This document shows positions 33,548 to 46,008 of a stretch of 64,000 bases of DNA, piece after piece; position 1 is the first letter of the stretch, and each line of letters begins with the position of its first letter. The notes under the pieces were generated by a model. It saw only the letters and a list, made by a program, of their open reading frames with translations, did not search any database and was not told the origin of the DNA. The position numbers and the translations under genes were made by a program. The stretch is from assembly GCA_019096195.1 (NCBI GenBank), contig JAGTXK010000187.1:761935-825934 (forward strand), given 5' to 3'. The stretch is from Boletus sp. NGJ (taxonomy: Eukaryota > Basidiomycota > Agaricomycetes > Boletales > Boletaceae).

Positions 33548-34364
33548 ATACGCCATTGAGATGTGGTCAAGATGTCACGCGGCAGTGGTCAGATTTTTGT
33601 AAGTGTTCGTTTTGCCTGCCACCTTCATCTCTATGGGAACTCATCGATTTTTTTTCTCGTGGTGGAAAGCAGTGTATACTCTATAGCTTCTCCGACTGTA
33701 ATAACTGCATGATGCAATCAGGTCTCATTTTGCCGGCAGTCATGGTCAACTATTGAAGACGGGCGCATTATGCAAATCGGGGGACAAAGGTGCAGTCATT
33801 CTACGTTCGATACGAGTAATGGTGTTTCTGGCTAGTCTGTGTACTCAAACAAACGAAATCGCAACCAAGTCCCTACCTATGCACGAGAAGGCCTCGCCAA
33901 CAACTTGGAGATCTTGCGAACCCAGTCGCGCGACGCGACTCGCTTCTTTCTACAGCACAAGTCATTGTCACTCAAATCCTAAGGACTCGTCAATAATAGG
34001 TACAAGCATGACGTCGGCCAGCACTCCGGACTTGCCATCAAGTTTCCACAAATTTCTACCCCGTCATCCTCAACGTTCCTACCATCTTCGCTTCCTCCAC
34101 CGTTCCCCCGTAACATACACTGATCCGATGCCTGCATTGTCTGCTCACCAGGTCGAACGATCTAACACTACTTCATCGCCTTTCCTCGCGAAATCTCAGA
34201 GCTTTGGTTGAGTACAACGATTGTTGGCGGTTCGTTGGACGACCAAACGTCGCTCTTTCAACTATGCTGCGCACATTCTTGCCCGTCGTTCTTTTCACTC
34301 GAGCGGGCGAGATACTGATAGGGAGCTGATCGCACGTTCTTCCTTGGCGGGATCGAGGCATGGT
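33548..34364. other. unresolved region with broken open frames
   Basis: Several short frames on the plus strand (for example 33753-34211) switch often and contain stops. They might be the wrecked 5' half of the SGNH hydrolase that follows, or another decayed gene. No family match is clear. Confidence 0.3.
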
Positions 34365-34934
34365 CTCTGGAGGCGAGTGGTTGGGCGATCGTCAGTGATA
34401 GTATTACAGATGGTCGTGGAAACCACGCAGATGGAAATGGCTGGTGCGTCGCCCTCGTTCTTTCTCAGTATCTGTGATGGCTCACAGCACAGTGCGTCCC
34501 TGCAGCTGGCCTGTCGTCCTCCTCCGACGGATACAAGAGAACTCATTCTCGTTCCATCCGGGATCAAGTACACCATGATCTTTAAAGGCGTCAACGACAT
34601 CGGTACCACGCCGCCTAACAAATGGCCGGCGACCGTCTTATCCAAGCCCACCAACAAAGTCATTGTCTGCGTGCACACCCTTGGCTTCCCCACTTTCGCA
34701 GCGACGATCACGCCGTTTGGCGTGCCCTACGATAGGATTCAGCCGTATTTGGATCTGTTGCGCGAGCAGATGCGTGTGCAGATCAATGACTGGGTTATGA
34801 GGAGTGTTGCATCTGATGGGGTGATCGACTTTGCGGCAATCGTTGTGGATCCGACGAATGCGAGGCAATTGAATCCGGAGGATTTCTCGCATCCGAACGT
34901 GGCAGGGTATAGTATACGACTGTGTTCCCGATAG
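34365..34934 (+). pseudogene. decayed SGNH/GDSL hydrolase
   Basis: Remains of a secreted-type SGNH hydrolase (lysophospholipase/arylesterase superfamily). Block I is readable in one frame as GWAIVSDSITDGRGNHADGN; the family has GDSI(S/T)DGRGSTTNGN, so the Gly before Asp is now Ser. In another frame the rest continues: DTRELILVPSGIKYTMIFKG, then VNDIGTTPPN, VCVHTLGFPTFAATITPFGV and FAAIVVDPTNARQLN followed by HPNVAGY (block V with the catalytic Asp-x-x-His replaced by FSHPNVAGY). Block II and the region between are missing or scrambled, and the frame must change at least once. A short cryptic-intron explanation is possible for one break but does not restore the missing blocks. Confidence 0.7.
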
Positions 34935-37900
34935 AGCTGTTTGAGAGGCATGCGTTTGGGGTGAATGGAGATGGCCGATACCTTTTTAAAGCCTGGAGAC
35001 GAATGGCACTCGGATTTCGAAACCTTTGTCTTGAGAATGCTCGAGTTGGATAGATTGTTCTCCCATGCCGTAACCAGCTTGTCTGTTCAAGTTATTGCAC
35101 ATGTCTGAGAGCAAGAACCCGCATTGCAGGTGCACCGTTCGAGTCAACGCGGAATTTGCCCCCACCATTCACCGATCCTTCACAAGTTCCAGAATCCACA
35201 TCGGATCCCTCGCGCTTATTTTGAACAACACGTCAACAACGCGTCGACACCGCGCATCCAATGGGCTGTGGCAAACATCCTTTTCGTGCTCGCGTACGTA
35301 CGTCCGTGCCACTGCAATGTCCGAGAATGGAGCACGTTGTAAATGTCCCAAAACTTTATCGGCAGCCACACTCTATCATTACGTGATAGCATGCTGGCCT
35401 AGATTCGGGCCCCGTCGTGTTTCCCCTCCTACCCCCTCGTCACTCGCCTCGTCTTGGCAGCCTACGCCAGAGTCGTCTACGCGGGACAAGGTCGCCGGTG
35501 TGGCCAGAACACTGCGGGAAGAATGCCTGGCATTGGCTAAACTGCGCCTACGTACGCTTGACATACTTGGGTGGTAATAATATGGCAGGTGACTGTCAAC
35601 GACACTCGCACCGGGTCGTGGGGCAGTGATACAAGATGTCTGTAGTTGATTCGTGAAAGGGACTGCGTCGAAGAAATGCAACGCTCGCATGCACCACCGG
35701 ACGTTTGAAGTGGACGTGGGCACACGTTTTCAAACGTGAGGTTCCTGACATCGTCACCGTGCAGCAAACAATGGGTGGTGATGGGTGGTTGGTGGTGGCC
35801 AATGGCTGCACTCATGGGTATGAACCAATCAGCGGGTTCCGAGACTATCGAGAAGGAAATGGGTTTGCTCAAGCTCAGATGTTGTTCAGAGGCCGAGAAC
35901 GCCACGAGGCACTCGGTGATGTGTCACCGCTCCAAGTTATGTAGTAACCCATTTATTACTCACCGGAAGCGCGTGCCAAAGTCGTCGGGGAACTTTTACG
36001 GCGATTGTGCTCGGGTGTCGTGTGCTATCTGCCTATCCGTGTCCAGGAGCTCTTGACACGGATGGAAATATTGATGAGCCGGGAGCGTACGTGGACAAAT
36101 AATCCCACCGTATAGTCAAGTAGCCGAGAAGAATCAACTTCACGGTCCGCCAAGCCTCTAGATAGGGGTAGCCTGTAGCAAACGTCGGTTTCAAAATCTA
36201 CATTAGCCTGCCAGTGTGAAGGAGGTACACTCGCGATCCAATTGATCGGCAGTACGCATAAATTAAATCTGAAGAGATTAATGGAACCGGGGAATTTATC
36301 TGCTGCGACCGTCCTTCAAAAGCAAATCGGTGATGGGTGGACATCATGATGGAAGCGCCGAGGACGTCGTATCAAATGTTTTCAACGCGGGGACGCCGCG
36401 TAGCTGGAGGCTGCAGGGGTACTATATGCAGAGGCTCCAATATCCTTGACGTGAGATGTAGCGAGAACTCGAATAGCCTATTGGGTTCTGAGTGGCGAGG
36501 GCCGTATTCGTCGTCTTTTGCGCGGCCAACCAGAACACACGGAGCACCGACACCGAGACGTTCCGTTTCGGACCAATTAAACCAGCCGAGCCCCTGGCAG
36601 TGCCTATCGAGAGATCCTCTTGGCTTTACACTGAGGCGCCACAACGGCATATCTAGATAGTGTCAAATGATGGATACGATATGTTAAACCCGAGTGCTGT
36701 GTTGATAGAATGATTTGTGCATGAAGCTAGAAGCCCAGAAATCTGCGGTGCTATTGGGTCGCTTATTCGTATGAGTCCGAGCAAAGACACCGAATTCGCC
36801 CATCTTGAAGTTCGTGCATGAGCGCCATGTTGGCGATCTTGCTTCGTGAGTGGCGGATCGTCCTACGCTCGCGCCGCCATTTCTCCTGTCCGCGAGTCCA
36901 AGCACTCGGTGCGATGGGAGTCTGTCATTGTTGACGTTACGTCTGGGAGGACCACTGCGCCTCTTCGGCAACGCTATGGCCTCGAAAAGGTCTGGCATTG
37001 GAGTAGGTCATATTGGACGAGGAACCAGAACCGGGGAGCTTGGACGTGAAGAATTCGCGAGGGCAACGGATGCCAAGTCGCCACTAAGAACCCCGACACG
37101 GTGCCTCCGTCATGCCAGGAAGCGGTGATGGGCCGGGCCGCAGTTCTCGTACGTCGTCGGTACGTCACAGGCACGCGCGTAGTAAAGGTAAGACTCTGAC
37201 TTGGTGAAAGGCGACGCCGTCCGCTTCGCTGCCAGGTCGCGCCGGGCTAACGGGTGAATAGCGTCCATCTATATGTCCGCTGGTGTGGTCACCGTTTCCT
37301 TGCGTTGCCACAGAAGGAGAGGGCACGTCAATGTGTTGTGACGTTGGCGAGATGTGCACCATCGAAATGACAGGCAGTGCAGAGGAGACCTGTCACCATG
37401 CTTGCCTTGCTCGGACATTGAATAATAGTGAATATTGAATTCGATCAGCTCGCAGCGCGAACCCAGCTATGATACAAAGTGATGCTTTGAGCGAGCTGCA
37501 GAACCCTTGAGCTCTACGCATTATCTTATGGAGCTCGCTGACCGTAAAAGTGGACCTCGCCATCGTCAAAGTAGCCCATGCCATTGTCGTACGCATGTCA
37601 TGATGCAAGCACAGCCAGTAACAACGGTAGAGTGCAGAAGGCGGCCCGGTCTGTCTAGTTGGTTCTCGATTGATGATATTAACCCCGAGAAGGCACTATT
37701 TGGTAGGTGGACGTGTTTCCCAGCTCGGGCCATTCGTTTACTAGCACGGACTGGTTTGTCATTGCCGTGTTTCAGCACGTCCCGCCACGAAGTCAAAGTC
37801 CTTGCCCAGAATGGCGGTTGAAGAAGCTGTTCAATAGTACGAATTTCAACGATGGGCCACTAGACTCACCTTCGCCTCGAGAAGTTGGGACTTTCTTACC

Positions 37901-38500
37901 GTTTTGGATGTGGAAAGGGGCAATGAAACAGGGCACGGGGATGCGCACACGCGGAAAAGACAAGCATGATTTGGACATCCTTTCACAGGTTGACGGGAAT
38001 GAGGTAGCGGCCCACAAAAATGTAGTGGTAGGTTGACGATGTGACTTGTAGGTTTCCTGTTGGGTCCGCAGGAGGTGAGAGACGGGGACCGGGAGGATTT
38101 ATTACATACGTGAGCCCAACAACAATGTGTTTGTACGTAGCCTGCTGTGACGATCGGCCACACGTTGGGTCGCCTAAAACCCACCTCAATTTAAAGGCCG
38201 TGCCATTTGCTGATGGCGGCGGCAATCCTCTTGGGATCTGGGTGACAGTACGACATGGACATGCACCCAGTTCGATCAGAAAAAATTAAAATAAAATAGT
38301 TCATGGATGGCGGCATGAAGCAGATTTATGGTGGGGTTTTGAACAGCGCCTACGGCGACCTTGCCACAAGCCTCTTGGCCACTCACTTCAGCTTCTCCCC
38401 ACTACCGTGTCTGCTCGTCAGTTACTTCCTACGGTATTCACCTTGCAAAGAGCCCGCCACCTGACCCACCACCAGCGACGACGACGACGACAACCACAAC
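34935..38500. other. gene-poor stretch before the photoreceptor gene
   Basis: About 3.5 kb in which no frame could be tied to a family. Frames such as 35097-35577 (+) and 37793-38184 (-) are open but have shuffled-looking composition and no splice partners. The last few hundred bases are presumably the promoter and 5' UTR of the WC-1 gene. Confidence 0.45.
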
Positions 38501-41500
38501 ATGCCCTTCGAGCGATATCTTGCTGATGACCACGCTATCGACAACCAAGACCACAGACACGCCTACGACGACGCCGACTGCCATTATGCTCATGGCCAGC
38601 ACTTGTATTTGCCAGAAACCACTGCCCACTATAATCACCACCACGCCCATGCGGTCCAATTGCAGATCCCTCAGTTCATGCTGAATGGCCCACCCATACT
38701 CGCACCGGGTGGTGGTGCAGAAGTTCTCCCAGCCGGTCTCTTGGACAGCGGTACAGGTTCGTTTGGATCGTCCTGGTTCGCTAACAATGGCTTTGCACCG
38801 TATGTCCTGTACTTTTCCCACTCCTCTCGCTTGCTTACCCTCCCTCAAGCTTGCGCTCTGCCCTGATCTCGAGACAGATTACTTCTGGCTCAGTGCCTGA
38901 TAGTTCCAGCATTGTCTACCATACCTTTCCTCCTGATGGGTCGCAACGCCTCCCCTCCAATTACCCCCCGCGGTTCACTGCGAGCGTGGATCCGCGGCAG
39001 CAGCCACTTCCAGAACCACCACCCTCGCTCAAGCTCACCACGGCCTATATTTCTAAGCTTGCTACCTCCCCATCATCCATAGGTTCATCCAACACCACTT
39101 CGTATGCGTTCTCCAATGCCCTTGTTCCAGATCCTATTCCCTCTCTCTCCGTAACTGTTCCATCCACGCTTGGCCTCCCAGTATATTCAGCCTCAGGCTT
39201 TGATGTCATCTCGATTCTCTCACGAGTAGTGAATCGTCTCAATCCTACCGTCCAGCTTGGTCCAGTCGATCTTTCGTGCTCATTCGTTATCGTGGACGTG
39301 AGACGATACGACTGCCCCATCGTGTACGCTTCTCCCACGTTCTGCCATCTGACGGGGTATAGCGAGCAAGAAGTTCTTGGACGTAATTGCCGCTTCTTGC
39401 AGTCCCCGACTGGTAACGTCGCAAAAGGTGAACCACGTCGCTTCGCGTCCCCAGAGGCTGTTTCCCACATGCGAAAATTGCTTTCGTCGTCCAAGGAATG
39501 CCAAACGACTCTAGTCAATTATAGAAAGGGCGGACAAGCTTTTATCAATCTCGTCACCGTCATCCCTCTCCGCGGTGGCGTACATAATATGCCCGAGGAA
39601 GCTGATGAAGTCGCCTACCATATCGGATTTCAGGTGGACTTGACGGAGCAGCCAAACCGGATACTCGATAAACTACGCGATGGGAGTTATTGCGTCAACA
39701 ACGGTTCATGGGGAACGACCAGCGTAGCCAGCAACGCTGGGCTTCGCGACATGAGTCATGGTCTTAGCCAGCTCACCCGAGCTCAGAACATGACGAATAT
39801 CGGTCCCAAGGGCGGGAGACACGGGCAAATGATGAGTATAGCGGTGTCGAAGGACTTGAGAAACCTTATTGCCGACACAACTTTCACGGACTCCGTGCCA
39901 ATCTCGACACGGACAAACATGTCTGGTTCAACTGGTGCTTCAAGTGGAGCAGCAGAGCAAGGCAGCAATGCAACGACTCCCCTCACAATGCTCATAACCC
40001 CACCCCCTAGCTCCACTTCTATGAATCGCATGTCGGCTAGCGGTAATACGCCGACGGCTGGGTCGATTCCCGTTTCGGTATCCCCAGCCCTCTCACTCCT
40101 GCTTCTTGAATTTCTCCCAGATTTCTTGCTGGTCTTGTCTCTGAAAGGCGCCTTCCTGTATGTCGCGCCTTCGGTTCGACTTGTCCTTGGTTATGAACCA
40201 CAGGAGCTTGTAGGTAGGAGCATATCTGATGTTTGTCATCCTGCCGATCTAGTGCCACTTATGAGAGAATTGAAGGAGGGTAGTGTGAGTGGGCTCGGTA
40301 TTCCAGGGACCAGCGACGTTGGCTCGTCAACGGGAGCGGCGTCCAATCTTCTCCCAAAATCGGTGGATCTCCTCTTCCGCGCTCTACCCAAGGCCTCGCC
40401 GTCTAGCGAGGCGCAGGACACGTCTGCTGAACTGGATGACTTTCATCCTTCCCAATTGTCATCCGTATCGGCGTCCCAATCACCACTATCGTCGGAGACA
40501 CTGTGTTCAAATGATTCGTCCAACGGAACAACACCGCCATATGTTTGGCTCGAATGTCGTGGCAGGCTCCACGTTGAACCAGGAAAAGGGCGGAAAGCGA
40601 TCATACTCTCTGGGCGCGCACGGTGGATGCCAGTCGTGCGGTGGGGCAGCATTGATAAGATAGGTGGGGTTGGTAGTGTCCGGTGCCAAAGAGAAGATAC
40701 CCAGAGCGGCTCGCGTAAGACGACAGGTGTGAAATCTCTTCCCTTCCTGCTAAACTCGAATATCTGTAGTTCTGATCGTTGTTTGACTCTCAGGTTCGAG
40801 GCTAAGTGAGACGTCTCCGGGCGAGGCAGCTGGAGGGGGATCAATGGATCCCTTGGAATTTTGGGCGCTGTTATCGTCCCAGGGTACCTTCCTCGTGGCT
40901 TCTGCGAGCGTGAGGGACGTGCTCGGATGGGGAACAAGTGAGGTGATTGGGAGGAGTGTCTGGGCGATGGTGAGGGATAGCCGAACTTGTAGCATGAGAG
41001 AGCGTGTCGAAGCTGAATTGGCCAAGTTGGATACGCCGGAGGTATGTCTGCTCTCCTTCTGGTTTCTGTCATGGTCATTTAGAGAATGTGCTCTCTTTTC
41101 TCGTCTGTGTCCGTGTAGGTGAAGAGCATGGTCGACCCTCCACCCACGGTCGTGACGACGTCTCTGGTGCATAAAGAATCACATGTGGTGCCTGTGCGAC
41201 TCGTATTTTACCGTACACCACGGTCCCACAAATATGCGCCCCCCTTGACATCCTCCACTGGTGTTACCTCGACCCCACTTATCCATCCGCTCAACAACCC
41301 GCTGTGTCCTATCGTATGTCAGGCTACCGTGCTGCGAAACACCGAGTACCCGTCGAGCAACAACATTGACACTCGCTTTGGTCCTAGTTCGGGTCATGCA
41401 CCGAGCCAGGTACAGATTCAGAAGGATATAGGGGACGATACAGACGAGTCAGGTTTCTTCATGCACCACTCTGACGCATCGCTCTTTGGGGAACTGGAAA

Positions 41501-41916
41501 CCGGTCGAGGGTCAAGTTGGCAATATGAACTTCAACAACTCAAGTTTGCGAACCAACGACTGCACGAGGAGTTGAACGCGCTCGAGGGCGCGCGTGCGAG
41601 TAGTGGGGCTCTGGCCGTGTCCTCTTCCAACACGATAGGCACAGGACACACCGGAACTGTTCCGCTCGGACAACCTTGCTCGTCTTCTCCATCTACCGCC
41701 GCAATTCCAATCCCGCAGTTGCCACAAACACAGCTGCATTATACGCCGTTGATGCACTCCATTCTTTCCACATCCTTGTCTCCGTTACATCCACCCAACA
41801 GTTTGCACGACCAGGATCCACCGTCTTCAGAGTGGTCTTCGCTCGCTGGTGCGAATGGGCAAGGACCGAACCCCCTCAAACGCTCGTGGCGGTCAGAGGA
41901 CGGTCCGATGGCGTGA
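38501..41916 (+). CDS. wc1: white-collar-1-type blue-light photoreceptor
   Basis: LOV/PAS photoreceptor and transcription regulator of the WC-1 family. Four exons (38501-38799, 38874-40714, 40794-41041, 41119-41916) total 3186 nt, 1061 aa, in frame throughout. The N-terminus is His/Tyr/Asp-rich. The LOV domain contains DCPIVYASPTFCHLTGYSEQ, EVLGRNCRFLQSPTGNVAKG (photoactive Cys about residue 272), then NYRKGGQAFINLVTVIPL and VAYHIGFQVDLTEQ. A second PAS (LLEFLPDFLLVLSLKGAFLY, VLGYEPQELVGRSISDVCHP) and a third (DPLEFWALLSSQGTFLVASA, VIGRSVWAMVRDS, then SLVHKESHVVPVRLVFYRTP) follow. A coiled-coil-like ELQQLKFANQRLHEELNALE comes near the end. No GATA-type zinc finger follows, as in other basidiomycete WC-1 proteins, which depend on a WC-2 partner for DNA binding. 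Confidence 0.96.
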
Positions 41917-44289
41917 ATTCAGACCCAATGACTCCTCGCAGCGTGCAAGATGTAGATTGCGCAGATATGGATGGACAGACGAATATGGGCGGTGCAGAAA
42001 ATTTTACAAGGAGGCTGCCCCCCACCCACCCACCCACCCACCTCCTGTCCATCCTTTCCCTCTTTGCTATCGTACTCGCTTTTTTCTTTTTCTTTTCTTT
42101 TTGTCGCTGTTTGCGCATCTGTCTCCCTTCATCGTTGCATACCCCGTCGCTGAATGCTTTTTTTTTGCTGTGCACTAGTCGTGGTTCAATATAACCCTGT
42201 GACGGATGGTCCGTCCTTGCTCTCTGTATTGCTAGTAACTCGTACCGTTGCGAAAACTATACGTGCCCTCACGACGATGGCGACTATCTTCGAGGATGCC
42301 TTTTTGGCTTCGGACATAGTTCGGCGACACAGCGGCCGGCAAGTCCCTGGTAGACGCCCCTGTGTTGGCCACCTTCATTCATTTGTCCACGATGTCGTAC
42401 TTGAATACATCGTCGTTTTCTAATTCGAGACATCTTCCGACGGTTTCTGCTCTGTTTTTGTTTCTTTTTCTTCTTATAGATCCAAAGCACATTGACATAA
42501 TACACATCTGTATCACAATCTTACCATGCTACGCTGTACCTACGCCCTGATCTTCGCTAGCCCGAGAATTCGACGATCGTTTTCAACGCGTGGCCTTCTC
42601 ATCTCGGGTGTACCCTCGCGGCCACGTCGAATCATATACACACCTCCGATAAGGTTATCTTGTCGTTGAACGACATGCGAATGTGTCTGTGACACGGCGG
42701 TACTTGACCACGCTCAGCATTATAGTTTATATTGAGTATACCCAGACTATTACCTTTGTCTGGGGGGCGCATCGAACCAGAACGTCGACGACTTTGCTAT
42801 TCTGCTAAAAAGACTGTCCTATCACAAATCATTACTGGCACCGTCCATCGAACGGTGTGAGACTCGGATCCCAGACACTGTCGAGTGTCCACTACAGGTT
42901 CATGTATCACCCAGGACAGTCTCGTTTACTGGTCCGAGGTGTCCGAGAGCGGGTGTCGAGACGACAGAAATGGCTGTGTCATGAGTCTGGGTCGGAGAAA
43001 CTTGGACGATGCTCGTGTTTAGAAGGAGTCGGAGTCGGTGGAGCGCACGGATTGTGTCGGTAGTGTCATTACCCTGGGGCATCCTTGGGACATACGGAGA
43101 TGGAGCACAGGCGGGATGAGGCTAGCTACGAGTGCGTCAGCTCTCCATCGCAGTTGGTTTGACGCGAATAAACTCACGCTCACTTTGTGCGTAAATACAG
43201 ACCAGTCGTTTTAAATTCACCCTCGCGTGCTGAAATGACGCAACGAGGCCCGAATGTGCATTCGGTCTGGTATTGGGAAGCGTTGAAGTCCATCCATGGG
43301 TTCGTCCGACTGCAGAGGTCGTACCACCGCGACGATCCAAGCCTAACGAGCTAGTTTTCATTCCCGCGTCAGAATGCCGATAGTGAAGAAGATCATTTCT
43401 CTTGTAGGTTTCGTCGAACCTCGCAGGGGTGGCGCTCGAGAGCGTTCCGGCCTTCTTCCCGCGTTACGCATCGACTGAGCGTGTACATGAGCACTGGATC
43501 CAAACGGAACCAATCTCCCCTACTCATGAACACCACCTTCCATCTGTAAACAGGAAAGATCACCATCTTGAATCTGGTGAACGTTTAGTTCTCGGCTTCG
43601 ACATGTGCCGACGACTTGTCATCGACCCTAAAAAAGCGAGGATCCGCTGGTCACAATCGGCGCCTGGACAACTTCCCGAACGCTCGGATACTCGTCGGTG
43701 TATAACCACTGCAGAGCTGACCCGACAACTTTGGTTGCCAGAAGTGGACCACCCTGGCCAGATCGACAATGCTGACCTATGAGGCCGCTTTCGGACACCC
43801 TGGGCCGAGGCTCCAGTACTGTGTATTCAGAATGCGAACCTGCTGAGATCGATGGTAGCCTTGCAAACTTTTGCCCCACTTCGAGTTGGCACTGCCGGAA
43901 TCACCACCGTAGATTTAGGTTATATACGTATCGATTGATTTTGTATTGATCACTAGAACATGACATTTGGATGTTCGAACAAACATCGACTGGTGCTCGG
44001 ATCTATACTGCACATACATTTTCGTTAAAGGTTTTTAAAATGGGCTTCCGACAATGTGCGTTGACTGTTGAGCACGACCCGCACGCTTCCCACATCCGTT
44101 TAGTAGCGGGACCGAGGACGACCTCGGGATTTCTGCAGCGCGGTCAGAGCATACATTCGATTCCAGTGGAATTAATTCAGTCCCAGTAACCGTAAGCGCA
44201 AGTGCGACGAATCGTAGCGATTTTGGAGCATAGAAAGAGGCCATACATGAGAAAATAAATATGGGTATCGTGAGTGACTGGATTACAAG
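41917..44289. other. gene-poor 3' region of wc1 and unassigned DNA
   Basis: Pyrimidine-rich 3' flank of wc1, then 43.1-43.9 kb with a few open frames on the plus strand (for example 43429-43782). None could be assigned to a family. Confidence 0.4.
42018..42042 (+). repeat. (CCCA)n microsatellite
   Basis: About six tandem CCCA units directly after the wc1 stop codon region, probably in the 3' UTR. Confidence 0.8.
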
Positions 44290-44343
44290 TAGAAAATCGT
44301 AGAGGAAATCATTCAAAAGTCCACGAGTACGAGAGAATACAAA

Positions 44344-45889
44344 TCAGGAAAGAGTCATTGTCGCAGCAATGTCAGGGTGTAGAAGGGCCAGGTCGTATGT
44401 TGGTCTTATTTCCACTCCACGCTGTCGTGCCTGTGATTGCAGGATGATACAAGATTTGATCAATGGCACGAGGTCCTCGTTCTCGTTTCGTCGTGGCTTG
44501 AGGATATCGAATTCCTCGTGACCGAAGAGTGCCATAAATAATTCGTGCACCGTCGAAATGTGACGCTTCAACGCATCCTTGCGAGACAATCTAAACGGAT
44601 CGATATCAGCAAAAACAGCCCGATCGAGGATAGAAAACCCAACAAGAGACTCACGGTCGGCACGACTTTCCAAGTATCATACAAATGCGGCAATAAAATT
44701 CGCCTTCATCACAAGGTTTTTTCTTCTTGCGGCGCTTTACTTTGCAATCGCCCTGCTGTGGTCGAAACATCAGGCGATGAAATGTTTGCCAAAGTGTCAG
44801 ACATACCGCATCCGTGCATTCCCCCTGTCGTTGTTTTTTGGCACAGACCTCTAGGTCGTTCTCGGACCGTTTGCGTTTCGCTGCCGGGGGATGGGTCGCA
44901 GAATTGCTCGAAGAGTGGGAGGAAGATCCACTTGGTGCTGAAGTCGAGGCTGGTGAGTCGACTGGCGACTGTCCTGCATCTGGTCCCGGCGGAGTGATAG
45001 CATCGACGAAAAAATCTGCAATCTGTTCTGGGGACAGCACGTGTGGGTATCCCTCGACGACGGTGGACAAGGTGTCGATGCAATAATCTCCGTGACCAGA
45101 GCATTCAGAGTTGAGATTGCCGAAACAGCTGTGGATCGTCGTATTCTCCTCCGTTGGATGGGACTGGTTGTTGGACAGCACGTGTGGGTATTCCTCGACG
45201 AGGGCGGACAAGGTGTCGATGCAATAATCTCCGTGGCCAGAGCATTCAGAGTTGGGATTGTCGAAACAGCTGTGGATCGTCGTATTCTCCTCCGTTGGAT
45301 CCCCTGGCGCAACGAGACCCGAATGAGACTCTTCATTGGTCTGATAATATTCTCCATGAACGTCTCCAAGCTCCCGGCGAGGTTCCGCCACGGCGAGATC
45401 GCCTTCAGCAGCTTGCCCTTGATCCAGAGGTGCCTCGGACTGCGTAGGAACCGAAGACTGGAAAGTGAACGGGGCAGGTTGCTCGTGATGACCATTGTCC
45501 ACGGAAAGAGGGACGGGGGCGTTGGTACTGGTAACATTTCGAACAAGCATGTCGTGGAAAGGGTAGTGCGTCCCAGGGACATTGGTGTTATTCATCGGTG
45601 GCGCTGGATTTTCCAGGGGTGGAATGAAGCCCGTCGGCGAATAAATGGTGTTGTGGCCTTGAAAGTTCGGCACGTTGTAGACACCACCCGCACCATACGC
45701 ACCCCGAACCAAGGGAGAGAATGCGGGAAGGGTGGCATTGGCGGGCGAGGCTATAGGGGGGTGGGACGCTCCAACGATCGGGTACAAGCTGGGATACTTG
45801 TGAAAGAAAGCCCTTGGGAGAACTCCAACGAATCGGGACGGATCCAGATACATCGATGTCGAAGCCCCCGGAAAATGTCTAGACGACAT
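44344..45889 (-). CDS. orphan protein with 47-aa tandem repeat and zinc-finger-like tail, copy A
   Basis: Mirror copy of the gene at 62401-63946 and apparently identical to it. The start is placed at 45889 (MSSRHFPGASTSMYLDPSRF) because a TATA-like TATATA lies about 115 bp upstream, followed by a CT-rich block. An in-frame ATG at 46084 is also possible. Two exons are joined by a 64 nt gtgagt...tag intron (44654-44591). A Pro/Asn-rich N-terminal half is followed by two near-identical 47-residue units (SECSGHGDYCIDTLS core) and a Ser/Pro-rich linker. A basic cluster (AAKRKRSENDLE) and KVKRRKKKK suggest nuclear location. YCRICMILGKSC splices to LSRKDALKRHISTVHE, a C2H2-like finger with an unusually long loop. 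Function unknown; a DNA-binding regulator is inference. Confidence 0.7.
45018..45299 (-). repeat. 141-bp tandem duplication inside the orphan gene, copy A
   Basis: Two units of 141 bp (47 codons) begin with the string TCCAACGGAGGAGAATACGA on the coding strand and differ at only a few bases. Each encodes a segment with three cysteines (SCF, SEC, DYC) and ends PHVLS. Confidence 0.9.
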
Positions 45890-46002
45890 GGGAAACGAGG
45901 AAGCGGTGGATTTGAGGAAGGGGGTGGATGAAATATCTCGAGGTGAGGGATGACTAGCAGAAGCGGTCCTTCTGAGAGGGGGAGAAGCGTCAACGAGCTG
46001 AA

Positions 46003-46008
46003 TATATA
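46003..46008 (-). promoter_or_regulatory. TATA-like element of orphan gene, copy A
   Basis: TATATA on the minus strand, about 115 bp before the preferred ATG at 45889 and followed by a CT-rich run. It is the mirror of the element at 62282-62287. Confidence 0.4.

Noticed and set aside
35095-35577. 160-codon plus-strand frame
   Set aside because: No domain, no splice partners, and a composition like neighbouring non-coding DNA.
38438-38848. 136-codon minus-strand frame with Val/Gly run
   Set aside because: It is the shadow of the His/Asp-rich first exon of wc1 and of a GAC repeat in its 5' region.
45041-45931. 296-codon open frame antisense to the orphan gene (and its mirror at 62359-63249)
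   Set aside because: It lies wholly opposite the better-supported gene, shows the same internal repeat only as a shadow, and has no start context or family match.
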